Below, piece by piece: positions 50,993-59,416 of a DNA stretch of 64,000 nt. This DNA is from Hydrogenispora ethanolica (lineage in GTDB: Bacteria > Bacillota > UBA4882 > UBA8346). The translations under genes and the position numbers were made by a program. Within the stretch, counting starts at the first letter, position 1; each line of letters begins with the position of its first letter. The stretch covers positions 248,001 to 312,000 of the forward strand of contig NZ_SLUN01000002.1 in the NCBI RefSeq assembly GCF_004340685.1, written 5' to 3'. The notes beneath the pieces were generated by a model. That model saw nothing but the letters and a program-made list of their open reading frames with translations, was not told the DNA's origin and ran no database searches.

Positions 50993-52114
50993 ATGGAAAA
51001 TACATCCGTCAATGCCTTGCTGCAGATGCTGAAGATCTCCAAGGCCGCGCTACGGGCCGGGGAATTGCGGGGCCGGAGCGTCGTCTATCACCGCCGGGAA
51101 GTGCTGGACGAAGCCGCCGGCTTCCTGCGGGAGAACCCCGCCGGAACCCTGGTGCCGTTCGGGGTCAAAAATACCGCCCAGATCGGCGCCGCGCTGGTGG
51201 AACGGCTGCGGGCTCTCCCGGGATGGCTTTTTCATACGGTGGATAAAATGGCCGAGCGGGGCCGGGCCATCGATACCGACCTGGTCAATCCGCTGACCGG
51301 GCGGGTAATGACCGGGTCTTCCAGCGCTTCGTGCGTCCATATTCTCAAAGGCCTCAACGATTTGGCCATCGGGACCGACGGCGGCGGCTCGGTGCTGGCC
51401 CCGGCGCTCAGCACCGGGCTCTATGCCATCATGGCCAAGGGCTTGGGTCTGAAGGGCGACATCGCCCGGGTATCGACCGACCGGATTCCCTTTTTGCCGG
51501 GCTTGGGAGTGATCGCGAACCGCTATGAGCTTTGCCAAAAGGCCATTGCGGAGTTGACCGGGATCCCGCCGTTGAGTTCCGGGGAGTTGGATGCCCAACG
51601 GATCGTGGTGGCGCTCCCCAAACGCGGTTCGGCCGCCTTGCCGGACGGCCGAGATATGCGGCAGATGCTCGAAAAGGTCAGGGCGGCCCTGAGCGACCGG
51701 GTAACCTGGACGGAGCGGGAATTCCCCGCAACGGCCGAGCGTAACCCGTTGATCGCTTTTTGCCAGGAGCTGTTCAGGGAAGACGTTGACGTCGTGCTGA
51801 CGATGGAAGGCCCGGTGGAACTCGAAGGGACCGGCGATTCGGTTTTGGGCCAGTGGGGATCGACAGGCGCGCGGCTCCAGCAGCAATCCGGCAAGTATTT
51901 GCTGAAAGTCGCCAACTTGGTCGACGCCACCGCCGTGGCGCTGCCCGCGGGTGAATTGGCCGCTGGATTGTTGCTGCTCGGACGCCCGGGAGTGGCCGCC
52001 GGACGGGCCGTGATCAAGCTGGGCGAACTGCTCCAGCCGCTGTACCCGGCGCCGGAGGTATTCACCCAATATTTCCGTGACGGCTATCAGGCAGAAGATA
52101 AGGGGTTTATTTAA
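50993..52114 (+). CDS. Amidase-signature family hydrolase in the yhf-type operon
   Basis: A 373-residue enzyme of the amidase-signature family, shorter than typical members (about 450-500). The catalytic triad is visible: Lys59 in LVPFGVKNTAQ, cis-Ser109 in VMTGSSSASCVHIL and nucleophile Ser133 in IGTDGGGSVLAPA. The 24-residue gap between the two serines is the same as in characterised members, while the stretch between Lys and Ser is shortened. GAGGGAAGC precedes the ATG. No such gene is in the E. coli yhf operon. Lying 3 bp before php, it is likely to hydrolyse an amide in the pathway substrate. Confidence 0.8.
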   Translation: MENTSVNALLQMLKISKAALRAGELRGRSVVYHRREVLDEAAGFLRENPAGTLVPFGVKNTAQIGAALVERLRALPGWLFHTVDKMAERGRAIDTDLVNPLTGRVMTGSSSASCVHILKGLNDLAIGTDGGGSVLAPALSTGLYAIMAKGLGLKGDIARVSTDRIPFLPGLGVIANRYELCQKAIAELTGIPPLSSGELDAQRIVVALPKRGSAALPDGRDMRQMLEKVRAALSDRVTWTEREFPATAERNPLIAFCQELFREDVDVVLTMEGPVELEGTGDSVLGQWGSTGARLQQQSGKYLLKVANLVDATAVALPAGELAAGLLLLGRPGVAAGRAVIKLGELLQPLYPAPEVFTQYFRDGYQAEDKGFI

Positions 52115-52117
52115 TCC

Positions 52118-53047
52118 ATGAATAAGACAGAGCAATGGTTGGAGACGGCGACCGGTCCGATCCGCGCCGCCGATCTGGGCAGGACATACATTCATGAACA
52201 CTTGCGGATCGATCTTTCGGCTCACAAGCATGATCCGGACGCCGATCTGAACGCTCCCGAGCTGGTCGCCGCCGAACTCCGGGTGCTGAAACGGCAAGGG
52301 ATCGACGCGCTGGTCGAGGTGACCAACCGGGGTATGGGCCGGGACGCCCGGTTGCTGCGGCAGCTGTCGGAGGCCTCAGGCATCCGGGTCATGGTCAGCA
52401 CCGGCTTTTACAAGGAACCTTTTCTCCCGCCGGAGGTCCATGACCTCGGCGAACGGGAGCTGGCGGAGATAATGCGGCGGGAGATCCTGGAAGGCATCGC
52501 CGACACCGGGGTCAAGGCCCACGTCATTGGGGAGATCGGCACTAGCCGGGACGAGATCGCTCCGGCCGAGCGCAAGGTGTTTGCCGCCGCCGCGCGGGCG
52601 CACCGGGAGACGGGACGGCCGATCTTCACCCACACCACGCTGGGGACGATGGCCCTTGAACAACTGCAACTGCTGCGGCAATGGGGAACCGATCTGTCCA
52701 AAGTGGTCATCGGCCACCTGGATCTCCGCTGCGATCTGGACTATCACTTGCGGGTGGCTGATTTCGGCTGTTTTTTGGGCTTTGACACTATCGGCAAGCT
52801 CAAATACGAGAGCGACGAACGGCGGGCCCAACTGATCCGGGAGTTGATCGAGCGGGGCCATCTCTCCCAGATCGTGCTGGCCCAGGATATCACCCGCCGT
52901 TCCCATCTGGCGGCGCACGGCGGCACCGGCTACGGCTATCTTTGGGCGGAGTTCCTTCCCGTTCTGCGCCGGAACGGGGTCGGGGACGAAGCCATCGAGA
53001 CGCTGCTGGTGGAGAATCCCCGCCGCTTGTTGGGAGTATCGGTCTGA
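52118..53047 (+). CDS. php: Phosphotriesterase-homology protein (Php/YhfV)
   Basis: A 309-residue TIM-barrel metallohydrolase. Metal ligands are visible: His26 and His28 (YIHEHLRID), bridging Glu139 (VIGEIGTSRDE), His172 (FTHTTLG), His200 (VIGHLDLR) and Asp in LAQDITRR. A bridging Glu instead of a carbamylated Lys is a known trait of E. coli PHP. Family members are lactonases, esterases or phosphodiesterases; the natural substrate of PHP is not known. Follows the amidase by 3 bp. Confidence 0.87.
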   Translation: MNKTEQWLETATGPIRAADLGRTYIHEHLRIDLSAHKHDPDADLNAPELVAAELRVLKRQGIDALVEVTNRGMGRDARLLRQLSEASGIRVMVSTGFYKEPFLPPEVHDLGERELAEIMRREILEGIADTGVKAHVIGEIGTSRDEIAPAERKVFAAAARAHRETGRPIFTHTTLGTMALEQLQLLRQWGTDLSKVVIGHLDLRCDLDYHLRVADFGCFLGFDTIGKLKYESDERRAQLIRELIERGHLSQIVLAQDITRRSHLAAHGGTGYGYLWAEFLPVLRRNGVGDEAIETLLVENPRRLLGVSV

Positions 53048-53115
53048 GCAAGAAACATTGGAGCGGATTCGGGTTTTTATTACCACCGGCCCAGGCAATG
53101 AGACAGGAGGTTCCC

Positions 53116-54210
53116 ATGAACGTTTATCCGTTACCAGCCATCGATCTGGAACAGGCAATGGCATTCCAGTTTCGCTTGGTCGATCTGATTCATCGCAATT
53201 TTGAGGGCGCGCAATTCTTGCAGGGCGGCGATTACGGGTTGGTGCCGGAGACCGGCCGGCCCGCTTTCACCGCCAGGGTGGAGCGGGTGATCGCCCAGTT
53301 TTTCGAGGCCGAAGACGCGGCCTTGGTCCGCGGCGCGGGAACCGGCGCCATCCGCAGCGTGTTGAATGCGATGGTCCCCAGCGGCAGCCGGATCCTGTTG
53401 CACCGCGCGCCGGTCTATCCCACCACCCGGACGACCATCGAGGCCATGGGCTTGCAACCGGTTACGGCCGACTATAACGATCTGGCAAGCCTGGACGCTC
53501 AGGAGCTGTCCGGCGTCGGCGCGGCGTTAGTCCAATCCTCGCGCCAGCAGCCGGAGGACCGCTACGATCTGGGCGAGGTGATCCGGCGACTGAAAACGCT
53601 CCGGCCGGAGCTGATGATTCTGGTGGATGACAATTACGTCGTCATGAAGGTACCCCGGATCGGGGCACAGCTCGGCGCGGACGCCAGCGCTTTCTCCCTC
53701 TTCAAACTGTTGGGCCCTCCCGGGATCGGTTGCGTGGTGGGTGCGCGGACGGTGGTGGAGCGGATCCGCGATCGGAATTATTCAGGCGGCGGCCAAGTCC
53801 AAGGCGGGGAAGCCATGGAAGCGCTGCGCGCCCTGGTCTATGCCCCGGTGGCCCTGGCGATCCAGGCCCGGGTGGGAGAGGAGATCGTGGCCCGGTTGAA
53901 CCGGGGAGAGGTTCCGGGGGTCAAGGCGGCGTGGATCGCCAACGCCCAATCCCGGGTGGTCCTGGTGGAATTGGAACAGCCGGTGGCCCCCAAAGTATTG
54001 GCCCATAGCGCCAAGCTGGGAGCGGCTCCTTATCCGGTGGGGGCCGAGTCGCGGTATGAGATCGCCGCGATGTTCTACCGGGTTTCCGGGACGTTTTTAA
54101 AGGCCAATCCGGACTGGGCCCACACGCTGATCCGAATCAATCCGATGCGTGCCGGGGCCGACACCGTGATTCGCGTGTTGCGCGAAGCCCTGGCCCAAGT
54201 CGTTGATTAG
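53116..54210 (+). CDS. yhfS: YhfS-like PLP-dependent enzyme (fold type I)
   Basis: A 364-residue pyridoxal-phosphate enzyme related to cystathionine gamma-lyase/aminotransferases. The cofactor Lys is Lys197 in SAFSLFKLLGPPGIG and the pyridine-N Asp is in ILVDDNYVVMK (Asp171-172); the phosphate loop is RGAGTGAIR. AGGAGG precedes ATG 53116; the frame extends upstream into php but without a start signal. E. coli YhfS is its counterpart. The reaction (lyase, transaminase or selenocysteine-synthase-like chemistry) is not known. Confidence 0.83.
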   Translation: MNVYPLPAIDLEQAMAFQFRLVDLIHRNFEGAQFLQGGDYGLVPETGRPAFTARVERVIAQFFEAEDAALVRGAGTGAIRSVLNAMVPSGSRILLHRAPVYPTTRTTIEAMGLQPVTADYNDLASLDAQELSGVGAALVQSSRQQPEDRYDLGEVIRRLKTLRPELMILVDDNYVVMKVPRIGAQLGADASAFSLFKLLGPPGIGCVVGARTVVERIRDRNYSGGGQVQGGEAMEALRALVYAPVALAIQARVGEEIVARLNRGEVPGVKAAWIANAQSRVVLVELEQPVAPKVLAHSAKLGAAPYPVGAESRYEIAAMFYRVSGTFLKANPDWAHTLIRINPMRAGADTVIRVLREALAQVVD

Positions 54211-54225
54211 GAGGAAGCGATTGCG

Positions 54226-55401
54226 ATGTTTTTGGAAATGACCTTGCGGCGCAATCCGCGATTGATAGAGACCGCCGTAAAGCTGCACCGGGCGGGCGAG
54301 ATTGCTCCCAATACCTATCTGATTGACGTGGACGCGATCCGCGCCAATGTCCGTCTCCTGGTCCAGGCGGCGCGGGACCAGCAATTAACGCTCTATATGA
54401 TGACCAAGCAACTCGGCCGGAATCCCGATCTGGCCCGGATCATCGCCGAGGCCGGCATCGAACGGGCCGTGGCCGTGGACCCGTGGGAGGCGCTCACCCT
54501 CGGCCGGGCCGGCATTCAAATCGGCAATGTCGGACACCTGGTCCAGGTCCCCAGCCGGATGATCCCGGAAATCCTGGCCCTTGAACCGGAAGTGGTCACC
54601 GTCTTCAGCCTCGATAAAGCGCGGGAGATCTCGGAGGCCGCGGTACGGTTGGGGAAGCGGCAAGCGCTTCTCCTGAAAGTGGTGGGGCCGCTGGATACAA
54701 TTTACGAAGGCCAGCTGGGCGGGGTCGCTGAGGCCGAGCTGTTGCCGACGGCCGCGGCGATCATGCGCCTGCCCGGGGTGGCCGTCGCCGGGGTGACCTC
54801 CTTTCCTTGTTTCCTGTACGACGCGGCGGAGGGCCGGGTGAAACCGACCGAGAACGCCGCCACGGTTTTGCGCGGCGCCGAGCTGCTCCGCCGGGAGTTG
54901 GGGCTGACCTTGGAGCAGATCAATACTCCCAGCGCCAACATGGCCAGCACTTTTCCGCTATTGCGCCGGCTGGGAGCCACCCATGCCGAGCCGGGCCATG
55001 CCATCACCGGGACCACGCCGCTCCATGCCTGCCAGGATCAGCCCGAGCTCCCGGCCATGGTGTATGTCAGTGAGATCTCCCACATCTACCAGGATAAGGC
55101 CTACGCCGTGGGAGGCGGTTTTTACCGGCGCTCTCAGGTGAAAGAAGCCATGGTCGGCACGGACTTTATGACCATGACCGGCAACCGGCTGGAGGCCGAG
55201 GAGATTGCGCCGGAGTCCATCGATTATTACGGCACGTTGCGCAGCGGCGGCCGGAAAGTGCGCGTCGGCGATACCGCCATTTATGCGTTTCGAACCCAGA
55301 TCTTCGTCACCCGCAGCGAAGTGGCCCTGGTGGAAGGAGTGCAGCGCGGCTCGCCCCGGATCAGCGGCATTTACGACAGCCAGGGAAAGAAACTCCGCTA
55401 G
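54226..55401 (+). CDS. yhfX: YhfX-like PLP-dependent enzyme (alanine-racemase fold)
   Basis: A 391-residue fold-type III PLP enzyme. The N-terminal barrel starts NTYLIDVDAIRANVR, and LYMMTKQLGRN holds the cofactor Lys61. Later parts are PGHAITGTTPLHA and a C-terminal beta-domain (GRKVRVGDTAIYAFRTQ). Members of the fold are amino-acid racemases and decarboxylases; E. coli YhfX is uncharacterised. AGGAGGAAGC precedes the ATG, 15 bp after yhfS. Two different PLP enzymes side by side strongly suggest an amino-compound substrate. Confidence 0.84.
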   Translation: MFLEMTLRRNPRLIETAVKLHRAGEIAPNTYLIDVDAIRANVRLLVQAARDQQLTLYMMTKQLGRNPDLARIIAEAGIERAVAVDPWEALTLGRAGIQIGNVGHLVQVPSRMIPEILALEPEVVTVFSLDKAREISEAAVRLGKRQALLLKVVGPLDTIYEGQLGGVAEAELLPTAAAIMRLPGVAVAGVTSFPCFLYDAAEGRVKPTENAATVLRGAELLRRELGLTLEQINTPSANMASTFPLLRRLGATHAEPGHAITGTTPLHACQDQPELPAMVYVSEISHIYQDKAYAVGGGFYRRSQVKEAMVGTDFMTMTGNRLEAEEIAPESIDYYGTLRSGGRKVRVGDTAIYAFRTQIFVTRSEVALVEGVQRGSPRISGIYDSQGKKLR

Positions 55402-55461
55402 CTTAGGGATTAGGAAAACCAGCAACCCTTGTGGTTAACAGATATCGAAGGAAGCGACACC

Positions 55462-56706
55462 ATGAAACAGCGCGTGATATTATTGGTAATCGACAGCCTC
55501 GGAGTCGGATGCATGGAGGATGTAGAGCGGGACCGCCCTCAGGACCGGGGCGCCAATACTTTTTATCATATCCTGGATCAGGCGGAGACGATCGCCATCC
55601 CCAATCTGGAGTGGCTGGGCGTCAATCGCATTGTGAACCACCCCCGGTTCGCCACGCCGCCGGAGGTCCGGGCGGCTTACGGCCGGATGAAGTTGGCCCA
55701 TTTTGGCGCCGACAGCTACGCGGGACATCAGGAGATCATGGGGACGCGGCCCCAAAAGCCTTTTATCGCCCCTTTCAAGAGCGTGATTCACCGGGTCCGG
55801 ACGGCGTTGGAAGCGGGCGGCTACCAAGTGGAACTGCCCGACCCGGCCCGCCCTTACCTGGTCGTGAACGGCGGGGTGGTGGTGGCCGACAACATCGAGA
55901 CGGATTACGGCCAGATTTATAACGTCACCGCGCCGCTGGACCGGATCCCTTTTGAAGAAGTGTTGCGGATCGGCCGGCTGGTCCGGGCGAACGTGGCGGT
56001 TAACCGGGTGATTGCGCTCGGCGGCGCTCAAGTGGCGCCGGAGCGGATTCTGGCCAGTATTGAAGAGCGGAGCGACGGCCTGATCGGAGTGAATTGTCCC
56101 AAGTCCGGCGTATATCAAGTGGGTTACCAATGCCGCCACTTGGGCCACGGCGTCGATCCGGCCCGCCAGGTCGCCAGTATTTTGACAGCGGCCGGCTTTC
56201 CGGTCACCCTCATCGGCAAGATGCAGGACGTCATCGAATGTGTGGGAGCCCATAAAGTTCCGGCGGTCCCCACCGGGCTGGTCATGGAAACGATGCTTCA
56301 GGAGATGGGCAGAGTGGACGAGGGACTGATCGCCGCGACCGTGCAGGAGACCGATCTGGCGGGCCATGCCCAGAACGTGGGACGGTATGCCGCCAAAATT
56401 ATGGAGGTGGACCGGGCGCTCGGGGACATTTTGGCACGAATGACCGAAACCGATCTGTTACTGCTCACGGCCGATCATGGCAATGATCCCACCATCGGCC
56501 ACAGCCAACACACCCGGGAGCAGACGTTGCTGCTAGCTTACGGAAAGAACCTATCCGGCATGGCGTTGGGCCTCCGGGAGACGCTATCGGATATCGCGGC
56601 CACCATCGCCGAATATTTCGGAGTGGCCCCCCCGGAAAACGGCACCGGGTTTTACCGCGCCATGAAGAAATGGTCGGTTTCTCAGCCCCGGAAAGAATGT
56701 TGCTGA
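55462..56706 (+). CDS. yhfW: YhfW-like phosphopentomutase-family enzyme
   Basis: A 414-residue metalloenzyme of the alkaline-phosphatase superfamily near phosphopentomutase (DeoB). The metal and phosphate-site motifs are VIDSLGVGCMED at the start, GADSYAGHQEIMGTR (position of the phosphorylated Thr/Ser in DeoB) and LLTADHGNDPTIGHSQHTREQ. GAAGGAAGC supports ATG 55462. It may move a phosphate on a pentose-like or aminosugar phosphate. Counterpart of E. coli YhfW. Confidence 0.83.
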   Translation: MKQRVILLVIDSLGVGCMEDVERDRPQDRGANTFYHILDQAETIAIPNLEWLGVNRIVNHPRFATPPEVRAAYGRMKLAHFGADSYAGHQEIMGTRPQKPFIAPFKSVIHRVRTALEAGGYQVELPDPARPYLVVNGGVVVADNIETDYGQIYNVTAPLDRIPFEEVLRIGRLVRANVAVNRVIALGGAQVAPERILASIEERSDGLIGVNCPKSGVYQVGYQCRHLGHGVDPARQVASILTAAGFPVTLIGKMQDVIECVGAHKVPAVPTGLVMETMLQEMGRVDEGLIAATVQETDLAGHAQNVGRYAAKIMEVDRALGDILARMTETDLLLLTADHGNDPTIGHSQHTREQTLLLAYGKNLSGMALGLRETLSDIAATIAEYFGVAPPENGTGFYRAMKKWSVSQPRKECC

Positions 56707-56741
56707 CAGTCATGACGTACGTAACTTTAAGGAGGAACAAC

Positions 56742-56999
56742 ATGGTTCAAGTCCAAGTCGAACTGAAAAATGAATCCGGCCTTCACGCCAGGCCGGCCAG
56801 TCTTTTTGTGAAAAAAGCCGCCCAATATCAGTCGGAGATTCAAGTGCTAAAAGCCGGGAAACCTTTTAACGGAAAAAGCCTATTGTCAGTACTGGCCATG
56901 GGCGCGTATTGCGGCGATCAGATCACCATTCAAGCCAAAGGCAGCGACGAAGGGGAAGCCGTCGCCGACTTGCAACGCTTTATCGAGAATGAATTGTAA
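56742..56999 (+). CDS. HPr-family phosphocarrier protein
   Basis: An 85-residue HPr with both regulatory sites: His15 in ESGLHARPAS, phosphorylated by enzyme I, and Ser46 in FNGKSLLSVLAMG, phosphorylated by HPr kinase. TAAGGAGGA precedes the ATG, 35 bp after yhfW, and a terminator follows, so it ends the operon. The window contains no ptsI, so this is either a dedicated HPr for the operon (compare the PRD protein encoded at 48810) or the general HPr in an unusual place. Confidence 0.9.
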   Translation: MVQVQVELKNESGLHARPASLFVKKAAQYQSEIQVLKAGKPFNGKSLLSVLAMGAYCGDQITIQAKGSDEGEAVADLQRFIENEL

Positions 57000-57035
57000 C
57001 CAGTCATTCGGCTCATGACATATCGGAAAACACCT

Positions 57036-57067
57036 GCCGCCGTCTCATTATTGAGGCGGCTTTTTTA
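57036..57067 (+). terminator. Rho-independent terminator of the yhf-type operon
   Basis: GCCGC and CTCA pair with TGAG and GCGGC, followed by TTTTTTATT, about 37 bp after the HPr stop. Confidence 0.8.
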
Positions 57068-57213
57068 TTATCCCCCGGGAAACCGCCAAAGAATATCCGG
57101 ACGGTATTTTCGGTAAACTTCAAAGGAAAAAACGGCAAAAAAACGAAATATAACAGCAGCCGTTGCCCGCAAGAAGGGATGATGGCCAACCCTGGTCCGA
57201 CAGGATAAAGTCG

Positions 57214-57242
57214 TTGCATATCGAAAGTGCCAATCATAGAAT
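57214..57242 (+). promoter_or_regulatory. Probable promoter of the thioredoxin-like gene
   Basis: TTGCAT (57214-57219), a 17-bp spacer and TAGAAT (57237-57242), about 40 bp before the start codon. The -35 box is weak. Confidence 0.45.
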
Positions 57243-57282
57243 AGGGTAATCGATGGTCGTGAAGATACGGGAGGGAATTCGG

Positions 57283-57552
57283 ATGTTTCAGATGGTCGGC
57301 GCCGATTGGTGCGATAAATGTCGGAAGGCAAAACGGGTCCTTCAAGAGAAGGGCTTATGGGAACAGATTGAATATATCGATTACGATACGCCAGCGGGGA
57401 AAAAATTGGCCGCCCAGCTGGGGGCGGAACACATTCCTTTCTTTGTGGACCAGGGCGAACTGGTCGAGTATGTGGGGCAAATTTTGCATAAATTAACCGA
57501 AGCCAACTTGAAAAAGTCTCTCGGGCTCGGAGGAGGGGAAGTCTTCCAGTGA
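57283..57552 (+). CDS. Thioredoxin-fold protein
   Basis: An 89-residue thioredoxin-fold protein with the redox motif GADWCDKCRKAKRVL (Cys10, Cys13) and the cis-proline in EHIPFFVDQGELV. GGAGGG supports ATG 57283. It probably reduces or transfers electrons to a small partner. The next reading frame, a decayed rubredoxin-flavin reductase, starts at a GTG overlapping its stop codon, so both belonged to one redox operon. Confidence 0.78.
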   Translation: MFQMVGADWCDKCRKAKRVLQEKGLWEQIEYIDYDTPAGKKLAAQLGAEHIPFFVDQGELVEYVGQILHKLTEANLKKSLGLGGGEVFQ

Positions 57553-58051
57553 AGAAATAGTGTTGGGGGCTGCGGTGATATCGCCACGGGGAAAAGCCGC
57601 CTGAGGTCTGTCCGGTCTGCGGTGCCGGGCTGGAGTATTTCGAAGCGCTTGAGGAAACGGCGGCTGTTCCGGAGGACGGTCGCCGGGTGAAACAACTGCA
57701 ACAAGTGCTCTTCCGGGTGCCCTGTGGCCTCTTCGTGGTCAGCGCGATCCGGGACGGGCATCCCAATGACATGATCAACAACACCGTCTTCCAGATTACC
57801 GATTCCCCACTGCAGTTGCTGCTGGGTATGGACAAGCGGCACCTGACGACGGAGTATATCGAGGCCGGCGGCGCCTTTGCAGTTCATTTTTTGCCCCCGG
57901 ACGGGCTGTCGCTGGTGAAACGGTTCGGTTTCAAGCCGGGCCGGGAAACAGCCAAATTCGACGGTCTGGCCTGGCGGCCGGGGCCATCGACGAACTGACG
58001 CCGGTCCTTACTTATCAGGAGTATCGCAAGCGCCAAAGCGAACTGTGGTAA
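57549..58051 (+). pseudogene. Decayed rubredoxin-flavin reductase gene
   Basis: The GTG at 57549 overlaps the previous stop and begins MKK, then meets a TAG where a Trp is expected and a TGA at 57576. Past these the frame reads EKPPEVCPVCGAGLEYFEALEE in part (a rubredoxin-like Cys-X2-Cys) and then a flavin reductase/FMN-binding split barrel (VPCGLFVVSAIRDG, NDMINNTVFQITD). It stops at 57998 after GLAWRPGPS. The expected C-terminus (AIDELTPVLTYQEYRKR) follows at once in another frame, ending at 58051, so an internal segment of perhaps 60 codons is missing. The gene is dead in this genome. Confidence 0.7.
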
Positions 58052-58180
58052 CGCTGCCGCAATTCCAGGGAGCCAGGACTAGGAGTAATTCCGAACGTCC
58101 CTCGCTCTCGCGAGCAGCTTGAAAACAGGGTAACGAAGAACCACAAATTATTAGCGAAGAAAGCCAGGAATCGAATTCAT

Positions 58181-59188
58181 ATGAAACCATTCATTACATT
58201 AGGAATCGAATCATCGTGCGATGAGACCTCGGTGGCGGTGATCGCCGACGGCACCGTCATCCGCAGCAATATCATCTCGTCCCAGCTGGAACAGCACGCC
58301 AAATTCGGCGGGGTGGTCCCGGAGATTGCCGCCCGTTGCCATTTGGAGGCGGTGCTCCCTATTTACCGGCTGGCGCTCGCCGAAGCGGGAATCACCCTGG
58401 AGGAGGTCGACCTAATCGCCGCCACCTATGGGCCGGGATTAATCGGCAGTCTGCTGGTAGGGCTCTCTTTTGCCAAGGGCTTGGCCCTGGCGAAAAAGAT
58501 TCCGTTCATCGGGGTTAATCATATTGAAGGGCACATCTACGCCAATATTTTGGAACGGCCGGAGGTCAAGCCGCCGCTGGTTTGCCTGACAGTCTCGGGA
58601 GGGCATACCGATCTGTTGTACCTGGAGAAGTGGGGCAGTTACCGGATACTGGGCCGGACCCGGGATGACGCCGCCGGAGAGGCCTTTGATAAAGTAGCCC
58701 GGGTATTGGGTCTTGGTTATCCGGGCGGACCCCAGATCGACCGGATCGCCCGGGAAGCGGCCGATGATCTGGAATTTGTCCAGCCCAAGGGATTCGGCGG
58801 CAACTACGACTTCTCTTTCAGCGGTCTCAAGACCGCAGTCATTAACTATTTGCACCGCCAGAAACAATTGGGAGAGGCGGTGGACTCCGCCCGGGTGGCC
58901 GCCAGTTTTCAGCGGCAGGCCGTCGCCCAGCTGACCTCGCGCCTGTTTAAGGCGGTCGACGATCTGGGGGTCCGGACCATTCTGCTTTCGGGGGGAGTGG
59001 CGGCCAATTCCAAGTTGCGCCAGGTCTGTCTGGCCGAGGCCGAACGGCGCGGCATTCGCTGCCTCTATCCGCCGCTGACGCTCTGTACCGACAATGCGGC
59101 AATGATCGCCGCCGCCGGATATTTCCGGTTTCAGTCCGAAGGTCCGTCCGATCTGGAAATTACGGCTCAGCCGGACCTCTGTTTATAA
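58181..59188 (+). CDS. tsaD: tRNA N6-adenosine threonylcarbamoyltransferase
   Basis: TsaD (YgjD/Gcp), a universal enzyme that transfers the threonylcarbamoyl group to A37 of tRNAs reading ANN codons. The start LGIESSCDETSVAVI, the metal-binding HIEGH (NHIEGHIYANIL), VSGGHTDLLYL and the final LLSGGVAANSKLR and CTDNAAMIAAAGY motifs are all present; 335 residues is standard. No strong ribosome site is visible upstream of ATG 58181. The upstream redox genes seem unrelated. Confidence 0.95.
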   Translation: MKPFITLGIESSCDETSVAVIADGTVIRSNIISSQLEQHAKFGGVVPEIAARCHLEAVLPIYRLALAEAGITLEEVDLIAATYGPGLIGSLLVGLSFAKGLALAKKIPFIGVNHIEGHIYANILERPEVKPPLVCLTVSGGHTDLLYLEKWGSYRILGRTRDDAAGEAFDKVARVLGLGYPGGPQIDRIAREAADDLEFVQPKGFGGNYDFSFSGLKTAVINYLHRQKQLGEAVDSARVAASFQRQAVAQLTSRLFKAVDDLGVRTILLSGGVAANSKLRQVCLAEAERRGIRCLYPPLTLCTDNAAMIAAAGYFRFQSEGPSDLEITAQPDLCL

Positions 59189-59191
59189 AAT

Positions 59192-59330
59192 TGTGGATAA
59201 AAAATGCAGGAATCGCCGGAATAATTGGCATGTTGGGATTTGTTTATATACAGGATAAGTTGTGGATAACTTGTGGATATTGTGGAAATGTCCCCAAAAC
59301 GAGTGAAATCAAGGCTCGTTCTGTGGATAA
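59192..59330. other. Cluster of DnaA-box-like 9-mers
   Basis: Perfect TGTGGATAA (complement TTATCCACA) at 59192, 59261 and 59322, with near matches TGTGGATAT at 59272 and TGTGTATAT at about 59335, all in one direction within 145 bp of AT-rich, gene-free sequence between tsaD and the next gene. It may bind DnaA. No dnaA or dnaN is in the window, so it is not evidence for the main origin. Confidence 0.5.
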
Positions 59331-59416
59331 GTTGTGTATATTGTGGAAAAGCCAGTAGCTATCTTGGATTGAAGCAAATAGCAAGCTAGAAATCATTTTT
59401 TAAAGGATCGTCAGGC

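Noticed and set aside
59192-59330. Chromosomal origin of replication
   Set aside because: DnaA-type boxes alone are not enough; dnaA, dnaN, rpmH and other usual origin neighbours are absent.
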